Shown in pieces: positions 25,975 through 34,507 of a stretch of DNA of 64,000 nucleotides. The notes beneath the pieces were generated by a model. It had not been told where the DNA came from. It ran no database searches and saw nothing but the letters and a program-made list of their open reading frames with translations. The number at the start of each line of letters is the position of its first letter. Within the stretch, counting starts at the first letter, position 1. The position numbers were made by a program, and so were the translations under genes. Source of the DNA: Arcobacter cloacae (lineage in GTDB: Bacteria > Campylobacterota > Campylobacteria > Campylobacterales > Arcobacteraceae); assembly GCF_013201935.1 (NCBI RefSeq), contig NZ_CP053833.1, positions 620,001-684,000 on the forward strand, given 5' to 3'.

Positions 25975-27538
25975 TTATTTTAAACCTATAAGTAAATTTT
26001 GTCTCTTTTTCGTTTGATTGAAGATTGATTATAACTAAATTTTTATCACATATATCTTTTACTATTTTTAAGCCTAATCCAAAACCGCCTCTGGCATTAT
26101 TTTCTCTATAAAAATCATCAAAAATTCTATTTGTATCTTCTATTTTTTTAGAATTTGTAGTAACTGAAAATTCAATTTCATCATCATTTAAATAGTATAA
26201 TTCAACAATAATCATTGAATTAGAATGAGAGTATTTTATAGCATTAGAAAGATTATTATCTATGATTCTTTGTATTTCAGTAATGTTAAATTTGATATAT
26301 AAATCATCTTCAATTTTTGAATTAAATGATAAAGAATTTGATTTAGCAATTTCATCAAAAAAATCCATTCTATTTTTTAATATTTTTGCAAAATCCAAAT
26401 ACTCTTTTTCATAAATAACTCTATCTTTTTTAACAAGATATGATAAATCATCATATATATTTTGAATAATTTTTGAACCAGATTCTATATTTGTTATGTA
26501 TTTATTATTTTGTATTTTCATTTTTAATAAATCAATATTTGTTTGAATTATTGTTAAGGGTGTATTTATTTCGTGTACTGAATTTTTTATAAATTTTTTT
26601 TGTGATTCAATTAGATTTGTTAGTTCTTTTGTTTTTTCATTTACTTTATATTCTAGATTTTTATTCAAGTCTTCAAGCATATGGGTTTTTAATTTTATAT
26701 TATTCATTGCATCTGTTGCATAATTTGCAATAACTTTGAATTCACCAAATATGATTCTATTTTGATTTATTGGATCATCATTTTTTTGAGATTCTTTAAA
26801 ATATTTTCCTATCTCTTTTACATCATTTACAATCAAAATAGTTGCATTTTTATATATAAATATTGAGTATAAAACTAACATTATTGTCAAAGAAGTTATT
26901 TGTAGAGTATAATTAGAGATTTTTTCGTTGTATTCTTCCTCTTTTATTTGTACTAATTTATCTATCTCATCTAAATAAACCCCTCGACCTATTGTCCAAT
27001 TCCATCTATCGTAAGATTTAGCATAAGATATTTTATTTGTCTCTTTGTTTATTTCAGGATTCAACCATACATAATCAACATATCCTCCAAACTCTTTTTT
27101 TGAAGTTTCTATTAGTTCTTTAATTACTTTCTTACCATTAGAATCAACAACTTCAATAAAATTGTCTTGATGATTATTCTTTAATGCAGCACTTTGTATT
27201 ACTTTTCCATCAAAATTATATATAAAAATATATTCATTTGGATTTTTAGTAATCTTTAACAACTCTATTGCATCTAAAATATCTTTTTGAATTACTTCAA
27301 CAGGTTTTATATTTTTATTTTGGTTATAATAGTAGTCTATAAAATTGATAACATAATTTACATGTTCTTTTATCAAAGTTTTTTGGCTATTTGTATAATC
27401 AGTTTTGAGTGTTTTTATTTTTTCTTGTAGCTCTTCATGTGCGTTATTAATTATAATAAATGTGAAAAAAGAGATTAATAAAATTATAAATAATATACTG
27501 TAGACAATTAGGTGATACAGACTTTTTGCTTTTAACAT
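25955..27538 (-). CDS. Cache-domain sensor histidine kinase
   Basis: A 527-residue membrane sensor. Helices at about 13-32 and 210-230 bracket a periplasmic single Cache domain (about 40-200) that ends in the typical YDRWNWTIGRGVYLDEID. A linker and coiled coil (about 280-315) lead to the H-box with His322 (SVHEINTPL). The ATPase domain has the N-box DNNLSNAIKYS and a GFGLGLKIV glycine box. Cache domains of this kind often bind small carboxylates. With the overlapping regulator gene it forms a two-component pair next to acetate-type transporters, so a short-chain fatty acid signal is plausible. Confidence 0.9.
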   Translation of the reverse strand: MLKAKSLYHLIVYSILFIILLISFFTFIIINNAHEELQEKIKTLKTDYTNSQKTLIKEHVNYVINFIDYYYNQNKNIKPVEVIQKDILDAIELLKITKNPNEYIFIYNFDGKVIQSAALKNNHQDNFIEVVDSNGKKVIKELIETSKKEFGGYVDYVWLNPEINKETNKISYAKSYDRWNWTIGRGVYLDEIDKLVQIKEEEYNEKISNYTLQITSLTIMLVLYSIFIYKNATILIVNDVKEIGKYFKESQKNDDPINQNRIIFGEFKVIANYATDAMNNIKLKTHMLEDLNKNLEYKVNEKTKELTNLIESQKKFIKNSVHEINTPLTIIQTNIDLLKMKIQNNKYITNIESGSKIIQNIYDDLSYLVKKDRVIYEKEYLDFAKILKNRMDFFDEIAKSNSLSFNSKIEDDLYIKFNITEIQRIIDNNLSNAIKYSHSNSMIIVELYYLNDDEIEFSVTTNSKKIEDTNRIFDDFYRENNARGGFGLGLKIVKDICDKNLVIINLQSNEKETKFTYRFKINENTVT

Positions 27539-27613
27539 TGAAACCCTTTTCTTAAGTTAAAGGTATAATATCAAGTTTTGTATGAGAAGTTTCTTTTGAG
27601 AGTTAAATATAAG

Positions 27614-27690
27614 TGGCGCGGTTGAAGGGACTCGAACCCTCGACCTCCTGCGTGACAGGCAGGCATTCTAACCAACTAAACTACAACCGC
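27614..27690 (-). tRNA. tRNA-Asp (GTC), unit 1
   Basis: A 77-nt cloverleaf with a perfect GCGGTTG/CAACCGC acceptor stem, anticodon GTC in loop CTGTCAC, T-loop GGTTCGAGTCC, and an encoded CCA end. It is the last gene of the unit in transcription order. No clear intrinsic terminator follows. Confidence 0.96.
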
Positions 27691-27775
27691 ACTAAAAATA
27701 CTATTCATAAAATAAATAGAAGTCACGAAAATAAAATTTAAAAATCAATAGAACTCTATTTTAGATTTTTAAAAG

Positions 27776-27851
27776 TGGTGGTCGATATAAGACTCGAACT
27801 TATGACATCTACCTTGTAAGGGTAGCGCTCTACCAACTGAGCTAATCGACC
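27776..27851 (-). tRNA. tRNA-Val (TAC), unit 1
   Basis: A 76-nt cloverleaf with acceptor GGTCGAT/ATCGACC, anticodon TAC in loop CTTACAA, and encoded CCA. A stem-loop (27737-27746 with 27764-27773) lies just after its 3' end and may help processing from the Asp tRNA. Confidence 0.96.
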
Positions 27852-27870
27852 GTTTGTTGCATACTAAACT

Positions 27871-27945
27871 TGGTGACCCCTAGGGGATTCGAACCCCTGT
27901 GGCATGGATGAAAACCATGAATCCTAACCGTTAGATGAAGGGGCC
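27871..27945 (-). tRNA. tRNA-Glu (TTC), unit 1
   Basis: A 75-nt cloverleaf with anticodon TTC in loop TTTTCAT, one G-U pair in the acceptor stem, and encoded CCA. A perfect 10-bp inverted repeat (27854-27863 with 27957-27966) flanks the gene, so the precursor can extend its acceptor stem. Confidence 0.96.
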
Positions 27946-27972
27946 AAGACTATGACTATGCAACAATAAAAA

Positions 27973-28048
27973 TGGTGACCCGTGATGGATTCGAACCATC
28001 GGCCCCCTCATTAAAAGTGAGATGCTCTACCGGCTGAGCTAACGGGTC
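27973..28048 (-). tRNA. tRNA-Lys (TTT), unit 1
   Basis: A 76-nt cloverleaf with acceptor GACCCGT/ACGGGTC, anticodon TTT in loop TTTTAAT, and encoded CCA. It is the first gene of unit 1 in transcription order, 15 nt after the Asp gene of unit 2. Confidence 0.96.
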
Positions 28049-28063
28049 TTAACAATCACAAAG

Positions 28064-28140
28064 TGGCGCGGTTGAAGGGACTCGAACCCTCGACCTCCTG
28101 CGTGACAGGCAGGCATTCTAACCAACTAAACTACAACCGC
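28064..28140 (-). tRNA. tRNA-Asp (GTC), unit 2
   Basis: Identical to the Asp gene at 27614-27690: anticodon GTC, encoded CCA. Confidence 0.96.
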
Positions 28141-28225
28141 ACTAAAAATACTATTCATAAAATAAATAGAAGTCACAAAAATAAAATTTAAAAATCAATA
28201 GAACTCTATTTTAGATTTTTAAAAG

Positions 28226-28301
28226 TGGTGGTCGATATAAGACTCGAACTTATGACATCTACCTTGTAAGGGTAGCGCTCTACCAACTGAGCTAATCGAC
28301 C
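28226..28301 (-). tRNA. tRNA-Val (TAC), unit 2
   Basis: Identical to the Val gene at 27776-27851: anticodon TAC, encoded CCA, with the same downstream stem-loop. Confidence 0.96.
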
Positions 28302-28320
28302 GTTTGTTGCATACTAAACT

Positions 28321-28395
28321 TGGTGACCCCTAGGGGATTCGAACCCCTGTGGCATGGATGAAAACCATGAATCCTAACCGTTAGATGAAGGGGCC
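28321..28395 (-). tRNA. tRNA-Glu (TTC), unit 2
   Basis: Identical to the Glu gene at 27871-27945: anticodon TTC, with the same flanking 10-bp inverted repeat. Confidence 0.96.
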
Positions 28396-28422
28396 AAGAC
28401 TATGACTATGCAACAATAAAAA

Positions 28423-28498
28423 TGGTGACCCGTGATGGATTCGAACCATCGGCCCCCTCATTAAAAGTGAGATGCTCTACCGGCTGAGCTAACGGGTC
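28423..28498 (-). tRNA. tRNA-Lys (TTT), unit 2
   Basis: Identical to the Lys gene at 27973-28048. First gene of the whole eight-tRNA transcript, about 45 nt downstream of a consensus promoter. Confidence 0.96.
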
Positions 28499-28545
28499 AC
28501 AAATATTTCCAGTTTTAGTAGATGTTCTACTTAAATTGGACTGGA

Positions 28546-28574
28546 ATTATAGTGCAAATTCATTTATTTGTCAA
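28546..28574 (-). promoter_or_regulatory. Consensus sigma-70 promoter of the tRNA array
   Basis: TTGACA (28569-28574), a 17-nt spacer and TATAAT (28546-28551) on the minus strand make a full-consensus promoter, unusual for this AT-rich lineage, where -35 boxes are rarely recognisable. The -35 lies inside the last codons of the cinA-like gene. It fits strong stable-RNA expression. Confidence 0.85.
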
Positions 28575-29070
28575 GAGTATTTTGAATAAATTTTAAAATT
28601 TCTTTCAAAGATGTTTTTGCAGCTTGTATTTGTACTTCTTCTCTTGAACCATTAAATATATGTACATTAACGATTTTATGGTTATTGTTATCACAAATTC
28701 CTATTACTACTGTTCCTACAGGTTTATTTTTTGTTGCTCCATTTGGACCTGCAATTCCTGATATAGCAATTGCATAATCTGCATCAAATTTTTTAATTAC
28801 ACCATCTAACATTTCATTTACTACTTCACAACTAACAGCTCCAAATTTATCTAAAGTCTCATTTTTTACATTTAATTCTTGATGTTTTATTTTATTTGAA
28901 TAACTAACTATACTTCCATTAAAGATTTCAGATGAGCCGGAAATTTTAGTAATCAAAGATGCAACTAATCCTCCTGTGCATGATTCAGCAGTTGTAATAC
29001 TTTTTTTATTTTTTCTAAGTAGTTCTTGAAGAGAAATCATCTCTTTTTCGTTGAAAATGTTGTTATACAT
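28564..29070 (-). CDS. CinA C-terminal domain protein (NMN amidohydrolase, PncC-like)
   Basis: A 168-residue protein equal to the C-terminal domain of CinA, which deamidates nicotinamide mononucleotide in NAD recycling. It has TTAESCTGGLVASLIT (catalytic Ser region) near residue 26, GSIVSYSNKIK, and AISGIAGPNGATKNKPVGTV. The N-terminal COG1058 domain of full CinA is absent, as in E. coli PncC. The last codons also serve as the -35 box of the tRNA promoter. It appears to be a single gene between mqo and the tRNAs. Confidence 0.9.
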   Translation of the reverse strand: MYNNIFNEKEMISLQELLRKNKKSITTAESCTGGLVASLITKISGSSEIFNGSIVSYSNKIKHQELNVKNETLDKFGAVSCEVVNEMLDGVIKKFDADYAIAISGIAGPNGATKNKPVGTVVIGICDNNNHKIVNVHIFNGSREEVQIQAAKTSLKEILKFIQNTLDK

Positions 29071-29153
29071 TGATTAATCCTTTTATTGAGTATGGATTTT
29101 CAATTTTAGTATTTTTTTAGTTAAATTATAAAGTAAAAGAAGCTTAATAAGAG

Positions 29154-29181
29154 AAAAAACAAAGAGAATTAACTCTTTGTT
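29154..29181 (-). terminator. Terminator of mqo
   Basis: A 9-bp stem (29158-29166 with 29173-29181) with a 6-nt loop, followed on the minus strand by a run of six T. It lies 20 nt after the mqo stop. Confidence 0.8.
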
Positions 29182-29201
29182 TTATATTAGGTATTAAAAG
29201 A

Positions 29202-30560
29202 TTATTCTGCGTCTGTAAAATCAGCTAAGAATTGATCTTCATAGAAAGTTTTACCTAAAGATTGACATACTTTTTTAATATCTCTTTCTGCGTTTCCTAA
29301 ACAAGAAGTTGCACCTGGAGATGGAGTCATATTAAAAATAATACCTTCTAATTCAGTAATTGAAGCTTCACCAAGCATTAATTTCTTTTCTGTTTTATTT
29401 AAAACTTGAGGTCTAACTCCTCCAAATCCTTTTGCGTATTCAATATCTTCTACACTTAAAGATGGAACAATTTTTTGTGCATCTTTAACAAATAGTTTTT
29501 TATTAATTCCTGGAACTTCAAATAAGAAGTTTCTAAATACATAATTTCTGATATCTGAATCTTTTAATAAATCCCAGAAAATTTTCATAATGCTTCCGTC
29601 AAAGTTCATAGTTTTTAAACATTGGAAGAATGATTTTCCACCTTTGTATCTTTCAAGAACTAATAATGCTAATGCAGTTGGTCCAAATCTTGTTTTTCCA
29701 TTTTCTAAAATATCTGGATCTCCATGAAGAGCAGCAAATGGTAATTTATCATTTTGTACCATATAAACTTTACCATTTAAGTAAGTTCCATTTGTGATAT
29801 AGAATGAACCAGCCATAGATAAAGAACCCATATGTTTTCCGAAGCCCATTTTGTGAGCTAAGTATAATGAATGAGCACCAGCATTTACAACAACGAAATC
29901 AGCTGTATAAACAGTACCATTTACAGTTGTTAATTTGAATTTTTTACCAATTTGTTCAATCTCTTCAACTTCAGAATTAAAGAACACATCAGTTGTTTTA
30001 GAACTATCAGCATTTTGACCAGCTTTTACTAATTCTTTAGTCATTGCACCAAAATCTACAGTTGTATATTGGTCATTTGTTCCCATTGCAATAATTGGTT
30101 CAGGTCTATCTTTAGTTCTTTCTTTGTCAGCATAAACTAATAAAGGCTCTTTTTCTCTTAAAGCTTCTTTATCCCATAACTCTAAATAAGGGAAAATTTC
30201 TTTAAATTTATTATATCTGTCAGTTATAAACTGAACTTCTTTTTCTCCAACACCTAAAGCCATTTTTTGGTGTTTAAACATAATTTTGTCTTGAAGGTCA
30301 TACATTAGATTGAATTTTTCAATCATTTTTGCAGTTCTTTTTGTAATTTTTGCTTTTTCAAAAGTATAATTTGTTTCAATGTCTCCCACGTGGATAGTTT
30401 GAGAGTTACTAGTTCCTTTTGAGTTTAACGTTGCAAGATCTTCATATTTTTCTAGTAAACAAATACTGCTTACATCAGAGTATTTTGCTAATTCAAAAAA
30501 TAGAGCTGCTCCAGAGATTCCTCCACCAACAATTACTACTTCATAGTGTTTTTCATTCAT
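29202..30560 (-). CDS. mqo: Malate:quinone oxidoreductase, FAD-dependent
   Basis: Oxidises malate to oxaloacetate and passes electrons to the quinone pool, a peripheral membrane enzyme of the TCA cycle in Campylobacterota. The 452-residue protein has the FAD-binding VVIVGGGISGAALFFELAKY at the start (GGGISG), SNSQTIHVGDIETNY, and GGVRPQVLNKTEKKLMLGEA towards the end. The sequence resembles the Helicobacter-type Mqo more than the E. coli one. The alternative, an L-2-hydroxyglutarate oxidase-like protein, is less likely. It stands alone, with its own terminator. Confidence 0.85.
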   Translation of the reverse strand: MNEKHYEVVIVGGGISGAALFFELAKYSDVSSICLLEKYEDLATLNSKGTSNSQTIHVGDIETNYTFEKAKITKRTAKMIEKFNLMYDLQDKIMFKHQKMALGVGEKEVQFITDRYNKFKEIFPYLELWDKEALREKEPLLVYADKERTKDRPEPIIAMGTNDQYTTVDFGAMTKELVKAGQNADSSKTTDVFFNSEVEEIEQIGKKFKLTTVNGTVYTADFVVVNAGAHSLYLAHKMGFGKHMGSLSMAGSFYITNGTYLNGKVYMVQNDKLPFAALHGDPDILENGKTRFGPTALALLVLERYKGGKSFFQCLKTMNFDGSIMKIFWDLLKDSDIRNYVFRNFLFEVPGINKKLFVKDAQKIVPSLSVEDIEYAKGFGGVRPQVLNKTEKKLMLGEASITELEGIIFNMTPSPGATSCLGNAERDIKKVCQSLGKTFYEDQFLADFTDAE

Positions 30561-30722
30561 TTATCTTTCCTATGCTTTTTGTGAAATATTTGGTGATTCT
30601 AACATATATATTTTTTATTTTACATAAATGCTACATAAATTTGAACAATTCTAATATAATTCATAGATTTTAGTAACAAAAATAATTTGTATTCCATAAA
30701 TATTGTTTTAAATTTAATTGGA

Positions 30723-30728
30723 TATAAT
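30723..30728 (+). promoter_or_regulatory. -10 element for the ileS cluster
   Basis: TATAAT 51 nt before the ileS ATG, in the 219-nt gap between divergent mqo and ileS. The rest of the gap is AT-rich without other recognisable features. Confidence 0.4.
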
Positions 30729-30779
30729 CTACGATTTATTAAAATGAAACTATAAATATTTGAAAATGAAGGTGTTATA

Positions 30780-33509
30780 ATGGATTATAAAGAGAGTTTA
30801 CTACTTCCTAAAACAGATTTCCCAATGAGAGGAAATCTTCCTCAAAATGAACCTATTAAATATAAACAATGGGATGAAAAAAAAGTTTATGAAAGAATGA
30901 AACAAAATAGAGTAGGTTGTGAATCATTTACTCTTCATGATGGACCTCCTTATGCAAATGGGAATATTCATATTGGACATGCCTTAAATAAAATTTTAAA
31001 AGATATTATCAATAAATTCCATTATTTCGAAGGTAAATCGATAAGATATGTTCCAGGTTGGGATTGTCATGGTTTACCAATTGAACAAAAAGTTGAAGAA
31101 AAAATTGGTGCTGAAAAGAAAAAAGTTCTTCCAAAATCAAAACTTAGACAATTGTGTCGTGATCATGCAACTAAATTTGTAGATATTCAAAAAGGCGAAT
31201 TTAAACAATTAGGTGTTATTGCTGATTGGGAAAATCCATATTTAACAATGGATTTTAAATTTGAAGCAAATATTTATAGAGAATTATGTGCTATTGCAAA
31301 ACAAGGTTTGTTAATTCAAAGAAGTAAACCAGTTTATTGGTCTTGGGCTGCGCAAACAGCTTTAGCTGAAGCTGAAGTTGAATATGAAGACAAAACATCT
31401 CCATCAATTTATGTGGCATTTAAACATGAATCTATTGATGCAAGTATCATCATTTGGACTACAACCCCTTGGACACTTCCAGCAAATACAGGAATTTCAT
31501 TAAATGGTGAAGAAGAGTATGTAAAAACAGCTGATAAATTTATAGTGGCTAAAAAACTATATAACTCATTAATTGAAAATGGTGTTATTTCTGGTGAAGT
31601 TGTTGAAACTATTAATCCAAAAGATTTAGAAAACACAAATGCTATAAATCCACTAAATGGAAGAACTTCTAAAATTGTTTTAGGTGACCATGTTATGATG
31701 GATAGTGGAACTGGAGCTGTTCACACAGCACCTGGACATGGAGAGGATGACTATAAAGTTGGATTAAGATATAACTTAGATGTTATTATGCCAGTGGATG
31801 CTTATGGAAAATATGATGAAACAATAGTTAGAGAAAAACTATTTAGAGATACAGATAAATATTTAGGATTAAATGTATTTAAAGCAAATGAGTTAATCTT
31901 AGAAGAATTAGGTGAGGCTTTATTAAAAAGAGTAGATATTAGACACTCATATCCACACTGTTGGAGAACACATACACCAATTATTTTTAGAGCAACAAAA
32001 CAATGGTTTATTTCTATAGATGATAAATATGGAAACAAAAATAACACTTTAAGAGAAAATGCTTTAAATGTTGTAGAAAATTTAACTTTCTATCCTGAGT
32101 GGGGAAGAAATAGATTAAAAGCAATGCTTGAAGGAAGACCTGATTGGTGTATTTCAAGACAAAGAGATTGGGGAGTTCCAATCGCATTTTTTAGAAATAA
32201 AAAAACTGATGAAATCATTTTTGATGAAAAAGTTTTAAATTATACAGCTATGATTTTTGAGCAAAAAGGTTGTGATGCTTGGTATGATTTAGAGATTTCT
32301 GATTTATTATATCCAGGAAGTGGATTAAATCCTGATGATTTAGAAAAAACTACAGATATTTTAGATGTTTGGTTTGATAGTGGTTCAACACAAAATGCAG
32401 TTTTAAGAAGTAGAAATTATGATGCTGGAACTTTCCCTGCTGATATGTATCTTGAGGGAAGTGACCAACACAGAGGTTGGTTCCAATCTTCACTTTTAAC
32501 AACTTTAGCTTCAAACGAAATTGCTCCTTACAAATCGATTTTAACACACGGATTCACTGTTGATGAAAAAGGTGAAAAAATGTCAAAATCAAAAGGAAAT
32601 GTTGTTGCTCCTGATAAAGTTTTAAAAGAGTACGGAAGTGAAATTTTAAGACTTTGGGTTGCTATGAGTGATTATCAATCTGATTTAAAAATCTCTGATA
32701 ATATCTTAAAACAAAATGGTGAGTTGTATAGAAAAATTAGAAATACAGCAAGATTTTTACTTGCAAATATTGATGATTTAGAAGAGATTATCAGTGTTGA
32801 TAAAATGGGACCTTTAGATAAATGGGTTTTAAATAAAGCTAAAAAAGTATTTGATGAAATCGAAGCTTCATTTTATGCCTATGAATTTTCAAAAGGTTTA
32901 AATAAATTAAATAACTTCTTAGTTGTTGATTTATCAGGAATTTACCTTGATGTTTGTAAAGATAGATTATATTGTGATGATAAAAAAGATATACACAGAC
33001 TTGCATCTCAAAGTGCAATGGCATTAATTGCTAAAAAATTAATCTCTACAATGGCTCCAATTTTAACTTATACAATGGATGAATTATTAGAGTTTGCTCC
33101 AGCTATTTTAAAAGATGATTGTGCTGATATTTTTGATTATAAAAAAGTTGTTTTACCTGAAGTAGAATCAAATATTGATGAAACAATTTTATTAGCAGCA
33201 AAAGAAAAATTCTCTGAAATTAAAGATTCTTTAAGTAAAGAAAAAGTAATTAAATCAACTTTAGAGTTAATGATTTACACAAATTGTGAAGAGATTTTAG
33301 CTTTAGATGAAGTAGAATCAAGTGATTGGTTCTTAGTTAGTTCAGTAACAAAAGATAAACAAAACTCTGATATACTTGGAAGTTTCCAAATTGATGGGAA
33401 AGAATTTGAAGTTTATAAAGTAACTGCACATAAATGTCCAAGATGTTGGAAGTTTACAGCAGTTAAAGAAGAAACACTTTGTAATAGATGTGAAGAAGTT
33501 TTAAAATAG
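30780..33509 (+). CDS. ileS: Isoleucyl-tRNA synthetase
   Basis: Charges tRNA-Ile, in the cytoplasm. The 909-residue class I enzyme has PPYANGNIHIGHAL (HIGH at 64-67), CP1 editing-domain motifs (TTPWTLPANT, GTGAVHTAPGHGEDD), the WCISRQRDWGVPIAF stretch and the KMSKSKGN loop. The C-terminus ends in a zinc finger with CPRCW and CNRC. It is the bacterial (type 1) form. It leads a plus-strand cluster with a 39-residue membrane peptide, a NifU-like protein, a TPR-like protein and murE. Confidence 0.98.
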   Translation: MDYKESLLLPKTDFPMRGNLPQNEPIKYKQWDEKKVYERMKQNRVGCESFTLHDGPPYANGNIHIGHALNKILKDIINKFHYFEGKSIRYVPGWDCHGLPIEQKVEEKIGAEKKKVLPKSKLRQLCRDHATKFVDIQKGEFKQLGVIADWENPYLTMDFKFEANIYRELCAIAKQGLLIQRSKPVYWSWAAQTALAEAEVEYEDKTSPSIYVAFKHESIDASIIIWTTTPWTLPANTGISLNGEEEYVKTADKFIVAKKLYNSLIENGVISGEVVETINPKDLENTNAINPLNGRTSKIVLGDHVMMDSGTGAVHTAPGHGEDDYKVGLRYNLDVIMPVDAYGKYDETIVREKLFRDTDKYLGLNVFKANELILEELGEALLKRVDIRHSYPHCWRTHTPIIFRATKQWFISIDDKYGNKNNTLRENALNVVENLTFYPEWGRNRLKAMLEGRPDWCISRQRDWGVPIAFFRNKKTDEIIFDEKVLNYTAMIFEQKGCDAWYDLEISDLLYPGSGLNPDDLEKTTDILDVWFDSGSTQNAVLRSRNYDAGTFPADMYLEGSDQHRGWFQSSLLTTLASNEIAPYKSILTHGFTVDEKGEKMSKSKGNVVAPDKVLKEYGSEILRLWVAMSDYQSDLKISDNILKQNGELYRKIRNTARFLLANIDDLEEIISVDKMGPLDKWVLNKAKKVFDEIEASFYAYEFSKGLNKLNNFLVVDLSGIYLDVCKDRLYCDDKKDIHRLASQSAMALIAKKLISTMAPILTYTMDELLEFAPAILKDDCADIFDYKKVVLPEVESNIDETILLAAKEKFSEIKDSLSKEKVIKSTLELMIYTNCEEILALDEVESSDWFLVSSVTKDKQNSDILGSFQIDGKEFEVYKVTAHKCPRCWKFTAVKEETLCNRCEEVLK

Positions 33510-33516
33510 GAAAAAA

Positions 33517-33636
33517 ATGTTTCAAGAAGAAGTAACACTTACTTTTATATTTCAAACAATAGCGGTTATTTTACTTATGACTGCTATTGGAATATTTTAT
33601 GTAAAGAAAAAAGCAAAAGAGGTAAAAAGCAAATGA
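33517..33636 (+). CDS. 39-residue single-span membrane peptide
   Basis: A short open frame between ileS and the NifU-like gene: an acidic N-terminus (MFQEEVTLT), one membrane helix (about 9-29, rich in Ile/Leu/Thr) and a strongly basic tail (KKKAKEVKSK). It starts 7 nt after the ileS stop, with AGGAAAAAA just upstream. Its TGA overlaps the next ATG, so it fits the operon without gaps. I do not recognise the family. The basic tail facing the cytoplasm suggests an N-out, C-in topology. Confidence 0.55.
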   Translation: MFQEEVTLTFIFQTIAVILLMTAIGIFYVKKKAKEVKSK

Positions 33637-33911
33637 TGCCATTTTCTGATGAAGATTTACAATTACCTGTTAGTACTATTATTGAAAAAAAAGTTGCTCC
33701 AATGTTAGCACGTGATGGTGGAGCAATAGAACTTTTGGATATAAAAAATGGACGAGTATTTGTACAATTAAAAGGTGCTTGTGTTGGATGTAGTGCAAGT
33801 GGAAGTACATTGAAATATGTTGTTGAAAAAGAGTTAAAATCAGCAATTCATCCAGATTTACAAATAGTTAATGTACCACAAGGTATGGAAAATAATTTAG
33901 AGGAATTATAA
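33633..33911 (+). CDS. NifU-like Fe-S scaffold protein (Nfu domain)
   Basis: A 92-residue Nfu-type carrier that assembles or delivers Fe-S clusters. VAPMLARDGGAIELLDI near residue 26 and the cluster-binding CVGCSAS (CxxC) are typical. There is no IscA-like domain, so it is a stand-alone Nfu domain. It begins with two Met codons, and the first overlaps the stop of the small membrane peptide gene. From memory, the order nfu - unknown protein - murE is the same as Cj1639-Cj1641 in Campylobacter jejuni. Confidence 0.9.
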   Translation: MMPFSDEDLQLPVSTIIEKKVAPMLARDGGAIELLDIKNGRVFVQLKGACVGCSASGSTLKYVVEKELKSAIHPDLQIVNVPQGMENNLEEL

Positions 33912-33913
33912 TA

Positions 33914-34507
33914 ATGATAAATGAGAGTAGATTATTAAATGAAGCAAATTCTCTTTTTGTTCAAAAGAAATTTGATAAAGCTTTGTTTTTATATTCACAA
34001 CTATCATCAAATTTCCCACAAAATAAAGAGTACCCAATTTATGCGCTTTTCTGTGACATTGCAACTGAAGATGTGCAAAAAGCAATGTCATTGTATGATT
34101 ATTTTTCAATAATAAAAGATGAAAATTTAGACGAAGCTATAAGATATGTTGAAGATATTATTAATGCATATGATGGTGATATTGATAAAATGATGGAAAT
34201 ATTAAAAGATTTAAGTACATCAACAGTTGAATCTTTGGATGCTATAAGATATGAGGATTTTAAAAAACTTATAGAATCAAGAGGTTCTTTTAGAATTGCT
34301 TTTGAAGATATTATGTTTTCAACAAAAGTTGCTATAGAAAATAAAGATGATTTTTTCGATTTTGTTACAAAATTGATAGATAATGATTTTAATACTACAG
34401 CTTATACTTATCTTGATGGCTTTAATGAGTATTTTTCTTACGATAAAGAGATAGAAAAATTATATAAAAAATTAGAAGAGAAAAACCTTGCAATTAATCA
34501 TAAATAA
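33914..34507 (+). CDS. TPR-like protein of unknown function
   Basis: A 197-residue soluble, mostly helical protein with no signal peptide. The N-terminal part (ANSLFVQKKFDKALFLYSQL) looks like one tetratricopeptide unit and the rest is acidic and helical. It starts two bases after the nfu stop and overlaps murE by 20 nt, so it is translated with cell-wall and Fe-S genes. It corresponds in position to Cj1640 of C. jejuni (from memory). Its function is unknown. Confidence 0.7.
   Translation: MINESRLLNEANSLFVQKKFDKALFLYSQLSSNFPQNKEYPIYALFCDIATEDVQKAMSLYDYFSIIKDENLDEAIRYVEDIINAYDGDIDKMMEILKDLSTSTVESLDAIRYEDFKKLIESRGSFRIAFEDIMFSTKVAIENKDDFFDFVTKLIDNDFNTTAYTYLDGFNEYFSYDKEIEKLYKKLEEKNLAINHK

Larger units (their letters stand above)
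27611..28048. repeat. 438-bp tRNA-cluster repeat, unit 1
   Basis: This unit (Asp, Val, Glu and Lys tRNA genes on the minus strand with their spacers) is repeated at 28061-28498 with one visible difference, G at 27727 versus A at 28177. The copies are 450 bp apart in register, separated by 12 unique bases. Confidence 0.97.
28061..28498. repeat. 438-bp tRNA-cluster repeat, unit 2
   Basis: The promoter-proximal copy of the four-tRNA unit at 27611-28048, identical apart from one base in the Val-Asp spacer. Spacers are as conserved as the genes, so the duplication is recent or kept uniform by gene conversion. Confidence 0.97.

Noticed and set aside
27541-27613. Intrinsic terminator after the tRNA array
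   Set aside because: I looked for a stem and T-run on the minus strand after the last tRNA and found only imperfect short pairings, so no terminator is called.
27611-28498. CRISPR-like or mobile repeat array
   Set aside because: The repeated unit consists of four ordinary tRNA genes with spacers; there are only two copies and no cas, integrase or attachment-site features.
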